From assembly GCA_035048485.1 (NCBI GenBank), contig CM068590.1:13128494-13192493 (forward strand): a stretch of 64,000 bases of DNA. The letters run 5' to 3'. The notes beneath the pieces are model-generated. The model was not told the origin of the DNA. It worked only from the letters and a program-made list of their open reading frames with translations, and did not search any database. The translations under genes were made by a program, and so were the position numbers. The DNA is from Pteria penguin. Taxonomy: Eukaryota > Mollusca > Bivalvia > Pterioida > Pteriidae. Positions 22,301 through 37,300 of this stretch are shown piece by piece (position 1 is the stretch's first letter; every line of letters begins with the position of its first letter).

Positions 22301-25300
22301 ATATAAATATTTGAAGAGCAGTGTTGACACCAAACCGACCGAAAAGTGAACCAAAGTATCTATCTAAGGACAGAGCTATGCATGAGGGAGATACTCCTTA
22401 GTTTTAGAGTGATTTACTTAATTTGATGACTGAAAATTTGAAGTATATATTTCATGTCAGTACTAAAGCACTGAAAACTAGACTTATGATGCCCTCGGGA
22501 ACTATCAGTCCACCAGCAGTGACACCGGCCTAGTGGTTATAATAAATATAGAAAATATATACCTTGTAATTTAGTGCACCATATGCGCATTTCGACAACT
22601 TATGTCTCTTCAGTGATGCTCGTTGCCAAATGATTGGAATTCACAAAATATATAAATATTTGAAGAGCAGTGTTGAAATCAAAACGACCGAAAAGTGAAC
22701 CAAAGAATCTATCTAAGGACAGAGCTATACATGCGGGAGATACTCCCTACCTTTAGAGTGATTTACTTAATTTGATGACTGAAAATTTGAAGTATATATT
22801 TCATGTCAGTACTAAAGCACTGAAAACTAGACTTATGATGCCCTCGGGAACTATCAGTCCACCAGCAGTGACACCGGCCTAGTGGTTATAATAAATATAG
22901 AAAATATATACCTTGTAATTTAGTGCACCATATGCGTTTTTCGACAACTTATGTCTCTTCAGTGATGCTCGTTGCCAAATGATTGGAATTCACAAAATAT
23001 ATAAATATTTGAAGAGCAGTGTTGACACCGAACCGACCGAAAAGTGAACCAAAGAATCTATCTAAGGAGAGAGCTATGCATGAGGGAGATACTCCTTAGT
23101 TTTAGAGTGATTTACTTAATTTGATGACTGAAAATTTGAAGTATATATTTCATGTCAGTACTAAAGCACTGAAAACTAGACTTATGATGCCCTCGGGAAC
23201 TATCAGTCAAACAGCAGTGACACCGGCCTAGTGGTTACAATAAATATAGAACATATATACCTTGTAATTTAGTGCACCATATGCGCATTTCGACAACTTA
23301 TGTCTCTTCAGTGATGCTCGTGGCCAAATGATTGGAAATCACAAAATATATAAATATTTGAAGAGCAGTGTTGAAACCAAAACGACCGAAAAGTGAACCA
23401 AAGAATCTATCTAAGGACAGAGCTATGCATGAGGGAGATACTCCCTAGTTTTAGAGTGATTTACTTAATTTGATGACTGAAAATTTGAAGTATATATTTC
23501 ATGTCAGTACTAAAGCACTGAAAACTAGAATTATGATGCCCTCGGGAACTATCAGTCCACCAGCAGTGACACCGGCCTAGTGGTTATAATAAATATAGAA
23601 AATATATACCTTGTAATTTAGTGCACCATATGCGCATTTCGACAACTTATGTCTCTTCAGTGATGCTCGTTGCCAAATGATTGGAATTCACAAAATATAT
23701 AAATATTTGAAGAGCAGTGTTGAAACCAAAACGACCGAAAGTGCACCAAAGAATCTATCTAAGGACAGAGCTATGCATGAGGGAGATACTCCCTAGTTTT
23801 AGAGGGATTTACTTAATTTGATGACTGAAAATTTGAAGCATATATTTCATGTCAGTACTAAGGCAGTGAAAACTAGACTTATGATGCCCTCGGGAACTAT
23901 CAGTCAACCAGCAGTGACAACGGCCTAGTGGTTACAATAAATATAGAACATATATACCTTGTAATTTAGTGCACCATATGCGCATTTCGACAACTTATGT
24001 CTCTTCAGTGATGCTCGTGGCCAAATGATTGGAATTCACAAAATATATAAATATTTGAAGAGCAGTGTTGAAACCAAAACGACCGAAAAGTGCACCAAAG
24101 AATCTATCTAAGGACAGAGCTATGCATGAGGGAGATACTCCCTAGTTTTAGAGTGATTTACTTAATTTGATGACTGAAAATTTGAAGCATATATTTCATG
24201 TCAGTACTAAGGCACTGAAAACGAGACTTATGATGCCCTCGGGAACTATCAGTCAACCAGCAGTGACACCGGCCTAGTGGTTACAATAAATATAGAACAT
24301 ATATACCTTGTAATTTAGTGCACCATATGGGTATTTCGACAATTTATGTCTCTTCAGTGATGCTCGTGGCCAAATGATTGGAATTCACAAAATATATAAA
24401 TATTTGAAGAGCAGTGTTGAAACCAAAACGACCGAAAAGTGAACCAAAGAATCTATCTAAGGACAGAGCTATGCATGAGGGAGATACTCCCTAGTTTTAG
24501 AGTGATTTACTTAATTTGATGACTGAAAATTTGAAGTATATATTTCATGTCAGTACTAAAGCACTGAAAAACTAGACTTACGATACCCTCGGGGACTATC
24601 ATCCCACCAGCAGTGACACCGGCCTAGTGGTTATAATAAATATAGAAAATATATACCTTGTAATTTAGTGCACCATATGCGCATTTCGACAACTTATGTC
24701 TCTTCAGTGATGTTCGTGGCCAAATGATTGGAATTCACAAAATATATAAATATTTGAAGAGCAGTGTTGAAATCAAAACGACCGAAAAGTGAAGCAAAGA
24801 ATCTATCTAAGGACAGAGCTATGCATGAGGGAGATACTCCCTACCTTTAGAGTGATTTACTTAATTTGATGACTGAAAATTTGAAGTATATATTTCATGT
24901 CAGTACTAAAGCACTGAAAACTAGACTTATGATGCCCTCGGGAACTATCAGTCCACCAGCAGTGACACCGGCCTAGTGGTTATAATAAATATAGAAAATA
25001 TATACCTTGTAATTTAGTGCACCATATGCGTTTTTCGACAACTTATGTCTCTTCAGTGATGCATGTGGCCAAATGATTGGAATTCACAAAATATATAAAT
25101 ATTTGAAGAGCAGTGTTGAAACCAAAACGACCGAAAAGTGCACCAAAGAATCTATCTAAGGACAGAGCTATGCATGAGGGAGATACTCCCTAGTTTTAGA
25201 GTGATTTACTTAATTTGATGACTGAAAATTTGAAGTATATATTTCATGTCAGTACTAAAGCACTGAAAAACTAGACTTACGATACCCTCGGGGACTATCA

Positions 25301-28300
25301 TCCCACCAGCAGTGACACCGGCCTAGTGGTTATAATAAATATAGAAAATATATACCTTGTAATTTAGTGCACCATATGCGCATTTCGACAACTTATGTCT
25401 CTTCAGTGATGTTCGTGGCCAAATGATTGGAATTCACAAAATATATAAATATTTGAAGAGCAGTGTTGAAATCAAAACGACCGAAAAGTGAAGCAAAGAA
25501 TCTATCTAAGGGACAGAGCTATGCATGAGGGAGATACTCCCTACCTTTAGAGTGATTTACTTAATTTGATGACTGAAAATTTGAAGTATATATTTCATGT
25601 CAGTACTAAAGCACTGAAAACTAGACTTATGATGCCCTCGGGGACTATCATCCCACCAGCAGTGACACCAGCCTAGTGGTTATAATAAATATAGAACATA
25701 TATACCTTGTAATTTAGTGCACCATATGCGCATTTCTACAACTTATCTCTCTTCAGTGATGCTCGTGGCCAAATGATTGGAATTCACAAAATATATAAAT
25801 ATTTGAAGAGCAGTGTTGAAACCAAAACGACCGAAAAGTGAACCAAAGAATCTATCTAAGGACAGAGCTATGCATGAGGGAGATACTCCCTAGTTTTAGA
25901 GTGATTTACTTAATTTGATGACTGAAAATTTGAAGTATATATTTCATGTCAGTACTAAAGCATTGAAAACTAGACTTACGATACCCTCGGGGACTATCAT
26001 CCCACCAGCAGTGACACCGGCCTAGTGGTTATAATAAATATAGAAAATATATACCTTGTAATTTAGTGCACCATATGCGCATTTCGACAACTTATGTCTC
26101 TTCAGTGATGCTCGTGGCCAAATGATTGGAATTCACAAAATATATAAATATTTGAAGAGCAGTGTTGACACCGAACCGACCGAAAAGTGAACCAAAGAAT
26201 CTATCTAAGGACAGAGCTATGCATGAGGGAGATACTCCTTAGTTTTAGAGTGATTTACCTAATTTGATGACTGAAAATTTGAAGTATATATTTCATGTCA
26301 GTACTAAAGCACTGAAAACTAGACTTATGATGCCCTCGGGAACTATCAGTCAAACAGCAGTGACACCGGCCTAGTGGTCACAATAAATATAGAACATACA
26401 TACCTTGTAATTTAGTGCACCATATGCGCATTTCGACAACTTATGTCTCTTCAGTGATGCTCGTGGCCAAATGATTGGAAATCACAAAATATATAAATAT
26501 TTGAAGAGCAGTGTTGAAACCAAAACGACCGAAAAGTGAACCAAAGAATCTATCTAAGGACAGAGCTATGCATGAGGGAGATACTCCCTGGTTTTAGAGT
26601 GATTTACTTAATTTGATGACTGAAAATTTGAAGTATATATTTCATGTCAGTACTAAAGCACTGAAAACTAGACTTATGATGCCCTCGGGAACTATCAGTC
26701 CACCAGCAGTGACACCGGCCTAGTGGTTATAATAAATATAGAAAATATATAACTTGTAATTTAGTGCACCATATGCGTTTTTCGACAACTTATGTCTCTT
26801 CAGTGATGCTCGTTGCCAAATGATTGGAATTCACAAAATATATAAATATTTGAAGAGCAGTGTTGAAACCAAAACGACCGAAAAGTGCACCAAAGAATCT
26901 ATCTAAGGACAGAGCTATGCATGAGGGAGATACTCCCTAGTTTTAGAGTGATTTACTTAATTTGATGACTGAAAATTTGAAGCATATATTTCATGTCAGT
27001 ACTAAGGCAGTGAAAACTAGACTTATGATGCCCTCGGGAAACTATCAGTCAACCAGCAGTGGCACCGGCCTAGTGGTTACAATAAATATAGAACATATAT
27101 ACCTTGTAATTTAGTGCACCATATGCGCATTTCGACAACTTATGTCTCTTCAGTGATGCTCGTGGCCAAATGATTGGAATTCACAAAATATATAAATATT
27201 TGAAGAGAAGTGTTGAAACCAAAACGACCGAAAAATGAACCAAAGAATCTATCTAAGGACAGAGCTATGCATGAGGGAGATACTCCCTAGTTTTAGAGTG
27301 ATTTACTTAATTTGATGACTGAAAATTTGAAGTATATATTTCATGTCAGTACTAAAGCACTGAAAACTAGACTTACGATACCCTCGGGGACTATCATCCC
27401 ACCAGCAGTGACACCGGCCTAGTGGTTATAATAAATATAGAAAATATATACCTTGTAATTTAGTGCACCATATGCGCATTTCGACAACTTATGTCTCTTC
27501 AGTGATGTTCGTGGCCAAATGATTGGAATTCACAAAATATATAAATATTTGAAGAGCAGTGTTGACACCAAACCGACCGAAAAGTGAACCAAAGAATCTA
27601 TCTAAGGACAGAGCTATGCATGAGGGAGATACTCCTTAGTTTTAGAGTGATTTACTTAATTTGATGACTGAAAATTTGAAGTATATATTTCATGTCAGTA
27701 CTAAAGCACTGAAAACTAGACTTATGATGCCCTCGGGAACTATCAGTCCACCAGCAGTGACACCGGCCTAGTGGTTATAATAAATATAGAAAACATATAC
27801 CTTGTAATTTAGTGCACCATATGCGCATTTCGACAACTTATGTCTCTTCAGTGATGCTCGTTGCCAAATGATTGGAATTCACAAAATATATAAATATTTG
27901 AAGAGCAGTGTTGAAATCAAAACGACCGAAAAGTGAACCAAAGAATCTATCTAAGGACAGAGCTATGCATGCGGGAGATACTCCCTACCTTTAGAGTGAT
28001 TTACTTAATTTGATGACTGAAAATTTGAAGTATATATTTCATGTCAGTACTAAAGCACTGAAAACTAGACTTATGATGCCCTCGGGAACTATCAGTCCAC
28101 CAGCAGTGACACCGGCCTAGTGGTTATAATAAATATAGAAAATATATACCTTGTAATTTAGTGCACCATATGCGTTTTTCGACAACTTATGTCTCTTCAG
28201 TGATGCTCGTTGCCAAATGATTGGAATTCACAAAATATATAAATATTTGAAGAGCAGTGTTGACACCGAACCGACCGAAAAGTGAACCAAAGAATCTATC

Positions 28301-31300
28301 TAAGGACAGAGCTATGCATGAGGGAGATACTCCTTAGTTTTAGAGTGATTTACTTAATTTGATGACTGAAAATTTGAAGTATATATTTCATTTCAGTACT
28401 AAAGCACTGAAAACTAGACTTATGATGCCCTCGGGAACTATCAGTCCACCAGCAGTGACACCGGCCTAGTGGTTATAATAAATATAGAAAATATATGCCT
28501 TGTAATTTAGTGCACCATATGCGTTTTTCGACAACTTATGTCTCTTCAGTGATGTTCGTGGCCAAATGATTGGAATTCACAAAATATATAAATATTTGAA
28601 GAGCAGTGTTGACACCAAAACGACCGAAAAGTGCACCAAAGAATCTATCTAAGGACAGAGCTATGCATGAGGGAGATACTCCCTAGTTTTAGAGTGATTT
28701 ACTTAATTTGATGACTGAAAATTTGAAGCATATATTTCATGTCAGTACTAAGGCAGTGAAAACTAGACTTATGATGCCCTCGGGAACTATCAGTCAACCA
28801 GCAGTGACAACGGCCTAGTGGTTACAATAAATATAGAACATATATACCTTGTAATTTAGTGCACCATATGCGCATTTCGACAACTTATGTCTCTTCAGTG
28901 ATGCTCATGGCCAAATGATTGGAATTCACAAAATATATAAATATTTGAAGAGCAGTGTTGAAACCAAAACGACCGAAAAGTGAACCAAAGAATCTATCTA
29001 AGGACAGAGCTATGCATGAGGGAGATACTCCCTAGTTTTAGAGTGATTTACTTAATTTGATGACTGAAAATTTGAAGTATATATTTCATGTCAGTACTAA
29101 AGCACTGAAAACTAGACTTACGATACCCTCGGGGACTATCATCCCACCAGCAGTGACACCGGCCTAGTGGTTATAATAAATATAGAAAATATATAACTTG
29201 TAATTTAGTGCACCACATGCGCATTTCGACAACTTATGTCTCTTCAGTGATGTTCGTGGCCAAATGATTGGAATTCACAAAATATATAAATATTTGAAGA
29301 GCAGTGTTGACACCAAAACGACCGAAAACTGAACCAAAGAATCTATCTAAGGACAGAGCTATGCATGAGGGAGATACTCCCTAGTTTTAGAGTGATTTAC
29401 TTAATTTGATGACTGAAAATTTGAAGTATATATTTCATGTCAGTACTAAAGCACTGAAAACTAGACTTATGATGCCCTCGGGAACTATCAGTCCACCAGC
29501 AGTGACACCGGCCTAGTGGTTATAATAAATATAGAAAATATATACCTTGTAATTTAGTGCACCATATGCGTTTTTCGACAACTTATGTCTCTTCAGTGAT
29601 GCATGTGGCCAAATGATTGGAATTCACAAAATATATAAATATTTGAAGAGCAGTGTTGAAACCAAAACGACCGAAAAGTGCACCAAAGAATCTATCTAAG
29701 GACAGAGCTATGCATGAGGGAGATACTCCCTAGTTTTAGAGTGATTTACTTAATTTGATGACTGAAAATTTGAAGTATATATTTCATGTCAGTACTAAAG
29801 CACTGAAAACTAGACTTACGATACCCTCGGGGACTATCATCCCACCAGCAGTGACACCGGCCTAGTGGTTATAATAAATATAGAAAATATATACCTTGTA
29901 ATTTAGTGCACCATATGCGCATTTCGACAACTTATGTCTCTTCAGTGATGTTCGTGGCCAAATGATTGGAATTCACAAAATATATAAATATTTGAAGAGC
30001 AGTGTTGACACCAAACCGACCGAAAAGTGAACCAAAGAATCTATCTAAGGACAGAGCTATGCATGAGGGAGATACTCCTTAGTTTTAGAGTGATTTACCT
30101 AATTTGATGACTGAAAATTTGAAGTATATATTTCATGTCAGTACTAAAGCACTGAAAACTAGACTTATGATGCCCTCGGGGACTATCATCCCACCAGCAG
30201 TGACACCAGCCTAGTGGTTATAATAAATATAGAACATATATACCTTGTAATTTAGTGCACCATATGCGCATTTCTACAACTTATCTCTCTTCAGTGATGC
30301 TCGTGGCCAAATGATTGGAATTCACAAAATATATAAATATTTGAAGAGCAGTGTTGAAACCAAAACGACCGAAAAGTGAACCAAAGAATCTATCTAACGA
30401 CAGAGCTATGCATGAGGGAGATACTCCCTAGTTTTAGAGTGATTTACTTAATTTGATGACTGAAAATTTGAAGTATATATTTCATGTCAGTACTAAAGCA
30501 TTGAAAACTAGACTTACGATACCCTCGGGGACTATCATCCCACCAGCAGTGACACCGGCCTAGTGGTTATAATAAATATAGAAAATATATACCTTGTAAT
30601 TTAGTGCACCATATGCGCATTTCGACAACTTATGTCTCTTCAGTGATGCTCGTGGCCAAATGATTGGAATTCACAAAATATATAAATATTTGAAGAGCAG
30701 TGTTGACACCGAACCGACCGAAAAGTGAACCAAAGAATCTATCTAAGGACAGAGCTATGCATGAGGGAGATACTCCTTAGTTTTAGAGTGATTTACCTAA
30801 TTTGATGACTGAAAATTTGAAGTATATATTTCATGTCAGTACTAAAGCACTGAAAACTAGACTTATGATGCCCTCGGGAACTATCAGTCAAACAGCAGTG
30901 ACACCGGCCTAGTGGTCACAATAAATATAGAACATACATACCTTGTAATTTAGTGCACCATATGCGCATTTCTACAACTTATGTCTCTTCAGTGATGCTC
31001 GTGGCCAAATGATTGGAAATCACAAAATATATAAATATTTGAAGAGCAGTGTTGAAACCAAAACGACCGAAAAGTGAACCAAAGAATCTATCTAAGGACA
31101 GAGCTATGCATGAGGGAGATACTCCCTAGTTTTGAGAGTGATTTACTTAATTTGATGACTGAAAATTTGAAGTATATATTTCATGTCAGTACTAAAGCAC
31201 TGAAAACTAGACTTATGATGCCCTCGGGAACTATCAGTCCACCAGCAGTGACACCGGCCTAGTGGTTATAATAAATATAGAAAATATATAACTTGTAATT

Positions 31301-34300
31301 TAGTGCACCATATGCGTTTTTCGACAACTTATGTCTCTTCAGTGATGCTCGTTGCTAAATGATTGGAATTCACAAAATATATAAATATTTGAAGAGCAGT
31401 GTTGAAACCAAAACGACCGAAAAGTGCACCAAAGAATCTATCTAAGGACAGAGCTATGCATGAGGGAGATACTCCCTAGTTTTAGAGTGATTTACTTAAT
31501 TTGATGACTGAAAATTTGAAGCATATATTTCATGTCAGTACTAAGGCAGTGAATAGTAGACTTATGATGCCCTCGGAAACTATCAGTCAACCAGCAGTGG
31601 CACCGGCCTAGTGGTTACAATAAATATAGAACATATATACCTTGTAATTTAGTGCACCATATGCGCATTTCGACAACTTATGTCTCTTCAGTGATGCTCG
31701 TGGCCAAATGATTGGAATTCACAAAATATATAAATATTTGAAGAGCAGTGTTGAAACCAAAACGACCGAAAAGTGAACCAAAGAATCTATCTAAGGACAG
31801 AGCTATGCATGAGGGAGATACTCCCTAGTTTTAGAGTGATTTACTTAATTTGATGACTGAAAATTTGAAGTATATATTTCATGTCAGTACTAAAGCACTG
31901 AAAACTAGACTTACGATACCCTCGGGGACTATCATCCCACCAGCAGTGACACCGGCCTAGTGGTTATAATAAATATAGAAAATATATACCTTGTAATTTA
32001 GTGCACCATATGCGCATTTCGACAACTTATGTCTCTTCAGTGATGTTCGTGGCCAAATGATTGGAATTCACAAAATATATCAATATTTGAAGAGCAGTGT
32101 TGACACCAAACCGACCGAAAAGTGAACCAAAGAATCTATCTAAGGACAGAGCTATGCATGAGGGAGATACTCCTTAGTTTTAGAGTGATTTACTTAATTT
32201 GATGACTGAAAATTTGAAGTATATATTTCATGTCAGTACTAAAGCACTGAAAACTAGACTTATGATGCCCTCGGGAACTATCAGTCCACCAGCAGTGACA
32301 CCGGCCTAGTGGTTATAATAAATATAGAACATACATACCTTGTAATTTAGTGCACCATATGCGCATTTCGACAACTTATGTCTCTTCAGTGATGCTCGTG
32401 GCCAAATGATTGGAAATCACAAAATATATAAATATTTGAAGAGCAGTGTTGAAACCAAAACGACCGAAAAGTGCACCAAAGAATCTATCTAAGGACAGAG
32501 CTATGCATGAGGGAGATACTCCCTAGTTTTAGAGTGATTTACTTAATTTGATGACTGAAAATTTGAAGCATATATTTCATGTCAGTACTAAGGCAGTGAA
32601 AAACTAGACTTATGATGCCCTCGGGAACTATCAGTCAACCAGCAGTGACACCGGCCTAGTGGTTACAATAAATATAGAACATATATACCTTGTAATTTAG
32701 TGCACCATATGCGCATTTCGACAACTTATGTCTCTTCAGTGATGCTCGTGGCCAAATGATTGGAATTCACAAAATATATAAATATTTGAAGAGCAGTGTT
32801 GAAACCAAAATGACCGAAAAGTGAACCAAACAATCTATCTAAGGACAGAACTATGTATGACGGAGATACTCCATAGTTTTAGAGTGATATACTAAATTTG
32901 ATAACTGAAAATTTGAAGTATATATTTCATGTCAGTACTAAAGCACTGAAGACTAGACTTACGATACCCTCGGGGACTATCATCCCACCAGCAGTGACAC
33001 CGGCCTAGTGGTTATAATAAATATAGAAAATATATACCTTGTAATTTAGTGCACCATATGCGCATTTCGACAACTTATGTCTCTTCAGTGATGTTCGTGG
33101 CCAAATGATTGGAATTCACAAAATATAAAAATATTTGAAGAGCAGTGTTGACACCAAACCGACCGAAAAGTGAACCAAAGAATCTATCTAAGGACAGAGC
33201 TATGCATGAGGGAGATACTCCTTAGTTTTAGAGTGATTTACTTAATTTGATGACTGAAAATTTGAAGTATATATTTCATGTCAGTACTAAAGCACTGAAA
33301 ACTAGACTTATGATGCCCTCGGGAACTATCAGTCCACCAGCAGTGACACCGGCCTAGTGGTTATAATAAATATAGAAAATATATACCTTGGAATTTAGTG
33401 CACCATATGCGCATTTCGACAACTTATGTCTCTTCAGTGATGCTCGTTGCCAAATGATTGGAATTCACAAAATATATAAATATTTGAAGAGTAGTGTTGA
33501 AATCAAAACGACCGAAAAGTGCAACAAAGAATCTATCTAAGGACAGAGCTATGCATGCGGGAGATACTCCCTACCTTTAGAGTGATTTACTTAATTTGAT
33601 GACTGAAAATTTGAAGTATATATTTCATGTCAGTACTAAAGCACTGAAAACTAGACTTATGATGCCCTCGGGAACTATCTGTCCACCAGCAGTGACACCG
33701 GCCTAGTGGTTATAATAAATATAGAAAATATATACCTTGTAATTTAGTGCACCATATGCGATTTTCGACAACTTATGTCTCTTCAGTGATGCTCGTTGCC
33801 AAATGATTGGAATTCACAAAATATATAAATATTTGAAGAGCAGTGTTGACACCGAACCGACCGAAAAGTGAACCAAAGAATCTATCTAAGGACAGAGCTA
33901 TGCATGAGGGAGATACTCCTTAGTTTTAGAGTGATTTACTTAATTTGATGACTGAAAATGTGAAGTATATATTTCATGTCAGTACTAAAGCACTGAAAAC
34001 TAGACTTATGATGCCCTCGGGAACTATCAGTCAAACAGCAGTGACACCGGCCTAGTGGTTACAATAAATATAGAACATATATACCTTGTAATTTAGTGCA
34101 CCATATGCACATTTCGACAACTTATGTCTCTTCAGTGATGCTCGTGGCCAAATGATTGGAATTCACAAAATATATAAATATTTGAAGAGCAGTGTTGACA
34201 CCAAAACGACCGAAAAGTGAACCAAAGAATCTATCTAAGGACAGAGCTATGCATGAGGGAGATACTCCTTAGTTTTAGAGTGATTTACTTAATTTGATGA

Positions 34301-37300
34301 CTGAAAATTTGAAGTATATATTTCATGTCAGTACTAAAGCACTGAAAACTAGACTTATGATGCCCTCGGGAACTATCAGTCCACCAGCAGTGACACCGGC
34401 CTACTGGTTATAATAAATATAGAAAATATATGCCTTGTAATTTAGTGCACCATATGCGTTTTTCGACAACTTATGTCTCTTCAGTGATGCTCGTGGCCAA
34501 ATGATTGGAATTCACAAAATATATAAATATTTGAAGAGCAGTGTTGAAACCAAAACGACCGAAAAGTGCACCAAAGAATCTATCTAAGGACAGAGCTATG
34601 CATGAGGGAGATACTCTCTAGTTTTAGAGTGATTTACTTAATTTGATGACTGAAAATTTGAAGCATATATTTCATGTCAGTACTAAGGCAGTGAAAACTA
34701 GACTTATGATGCCCTCGGGAACTATCAGTCCACCAGCAGTGACACCGGCCTAGTGGTTACAATAAATATAGAACATATATACCTTGTAATTTAGTGCACC
34801 ATATGCGCATTTCGACAACTTATGTCTCTTCAGTGATGCTCATGGCCAAATGATTGGAATTCACAAAATATATAAATATTTGAAGAGCAGTGTTGAAACC
34901 AAAACGACCGAAAAGTGAACCAAAGAATCTATCTAAGGACAGAGCTATGCATGAGGGAGATACTCCCTAGTTTTAGAGTGATTTACTTAATTTGATGACT
35001 GAAAATTTGAAGTATATATTTCATGTCAGTACTAAAGCACTGAAAACTAGACTTTCGATACCCTCGGGGACTATCATCCCACCAGCAGTGACACCGGCCT
35101 AGTGGTTATAATAAATATAGAAAATATATAACTTGTAATTTAGTGCACCATATGCGCATTTCGACAACTTATGTCTCTTCAGTGATGTTCGTGGCCAAAT
35201 GATTGGAATTCAGAAAATATATAAATATTTGAAGAGCAGTGTTGACACCAAACCGACCGAAAAGTGAACCAAAGAATCTATCTAAGGACAGAGCTATGCA
35301 TGAGGGAGATACTCCTTAGTTTTAGAGTGATTTACTTAATTTGATGACTGAAAATTTGAAGTATATATTTCATGTCAGTACTAAAGCAGTGAAAACTAGA
35401 CTTATGATGCCCTCGGGGACTATCATCCCACCAGCAGTGACACCAGCCTAGTGGTTATAATAAATATAGAACATATATACCTTGTTATTTAGTGCACCAT
35501 ATGCGCATTTCTACAACTTATCTCTCTTCAGTGATGCTCGTGGCCAAATGATTGGAATTCACAAAATATATAAATATTTGAAGAGCAGTGTTGAAACCAA
35601 AACGACCGAAAAGTGCACCAAAGAATCTATCTAAGGACAGAGCTATGCATGAGGGAGATACTCCTTAGTTTTAGAGTGATTTACTTAATTTGTTGACTGA
35701 AAATTTGAAGTATATATTTCATGTCAGTACTAAAGCACTGAAAACTAGACTTATGATGCCCTCGGGAACTATCAGTCCACCAGCAGTGACACCGGCCTAG
35801 TGGTTATAATAAATATAGAAAATATATACCTTGTAATTTAGTGCACCATATGCGTTTTTCGACAACTTATGTCTCTTCAGTGATGCTCGTGGCCAAATGA
35901 TTGGAATTCACAAAATATATAAATATTTGAAGAGCAGTGTTGACACCAAAACGACCGAAAAGTGAACCAAAGAATCTATCTAAGGACAGAGCTATGCATG
36001 AGGGAGATACTCCCTAGTTTTAGAGTGATTTACTTAATTTGATGACTGAAAATTTGAAGCATATATTTCATGTCAGTACTAAGGCACTGAAAACTAGACT
36101 TATGATGCCCTCGGGAACTATCAGTCAACCAGCAGTGACACCGGCCTAGTGGTTACAATAAATATAGAACATATATACCTTGTAATTTAGTGCACCATAT
36201 GCGTATTTCGACAACTTATGTCTCTTCAGTGATGCTCGTGGCCAAAGGATTGGAATTCACAAAATATATAAATATTTGAAGAGCAGTGTTGAAACCAAAA
36301 CGACCGAAAAGTGAACCAAAGAATCTATCTAAGGACAGAGCTACGCATTAGGGAGATACTCCCTAGTTTTAGAGTGATTTACTTAATTTGATGACTGAAA
36401 ATTTGAAGTATATATTTCATGTCAGTACTAAAGCACTGAAAACTAGACTTACGATACCCTCGGGGACTATCATCCCACCAGCAGTGACACCGGCCTAGTG
36501 GTTATAATAAATATAGAAAATATATACCTTGTAATTTAGTGCACCATATGCGCATTTCTACAACTTATGTCTCTTCAGTGATGCTCCTTGCCAAATGATT
36601 GGAATTCACAAAATATATAAATATTTGAAGAGCAGTGTTGACACCAAAACGACCGAAAAGTGAACCAAAGAATCTATCTAAGGACAGAGCTATGCATGAG
36701 GGAGATACTCCTTAGTTTTAGAGTGAATTACTTAATTTGATGACTGAAAATTTGAAGTATATATTTCATGTCAGTACTAAAGCAGTGAAAACTAGACTTA
36801 TGATGCCCTAGGGGACTATCAGTGCACCAGCAGTGACACCGGCCTAGTGGTTATAATAAATATAGAAAATATATACCTTGTCATTTAGTGCACCATATGC
36901 GCATTTCGACAACTTATGTCTCTTCAGTGATGCTCGTGGCCAAATGATTGGAATTCACAAAATATATAAATATTTGAAGAGCAGTGTTGAAACCAAAACG
37001 ACCGAAAAGTGAACCAAAGAATCTATCTAAGGACAGAGCTATGCATGAGGGAGATACTCCCTAGTTTTAGAGTGATTTACTTAATTTGATGACTGAAAAT
37101 TTGAAGCATATATTTCATGTCAGTACTAAGGCACTGAAAACTAGACTTATGATGCCCTCGGGAACTATCAATCAACCAGCAGTGACACCGGCCTAGTGGT
37201 TACAATAAATATAGAACATATATACCTTGTAATTTAGTGCACCATATGCGTATTTCGACAACTTATGTCTCTTCAGTGATGCTCGTGGCCAAAGGATTGG

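Noticed and set aside
31074..31262. 62-codon frame inside the satellite
   Set aside because: It exists in one unit only because of an extra base there; other units do not keep it.
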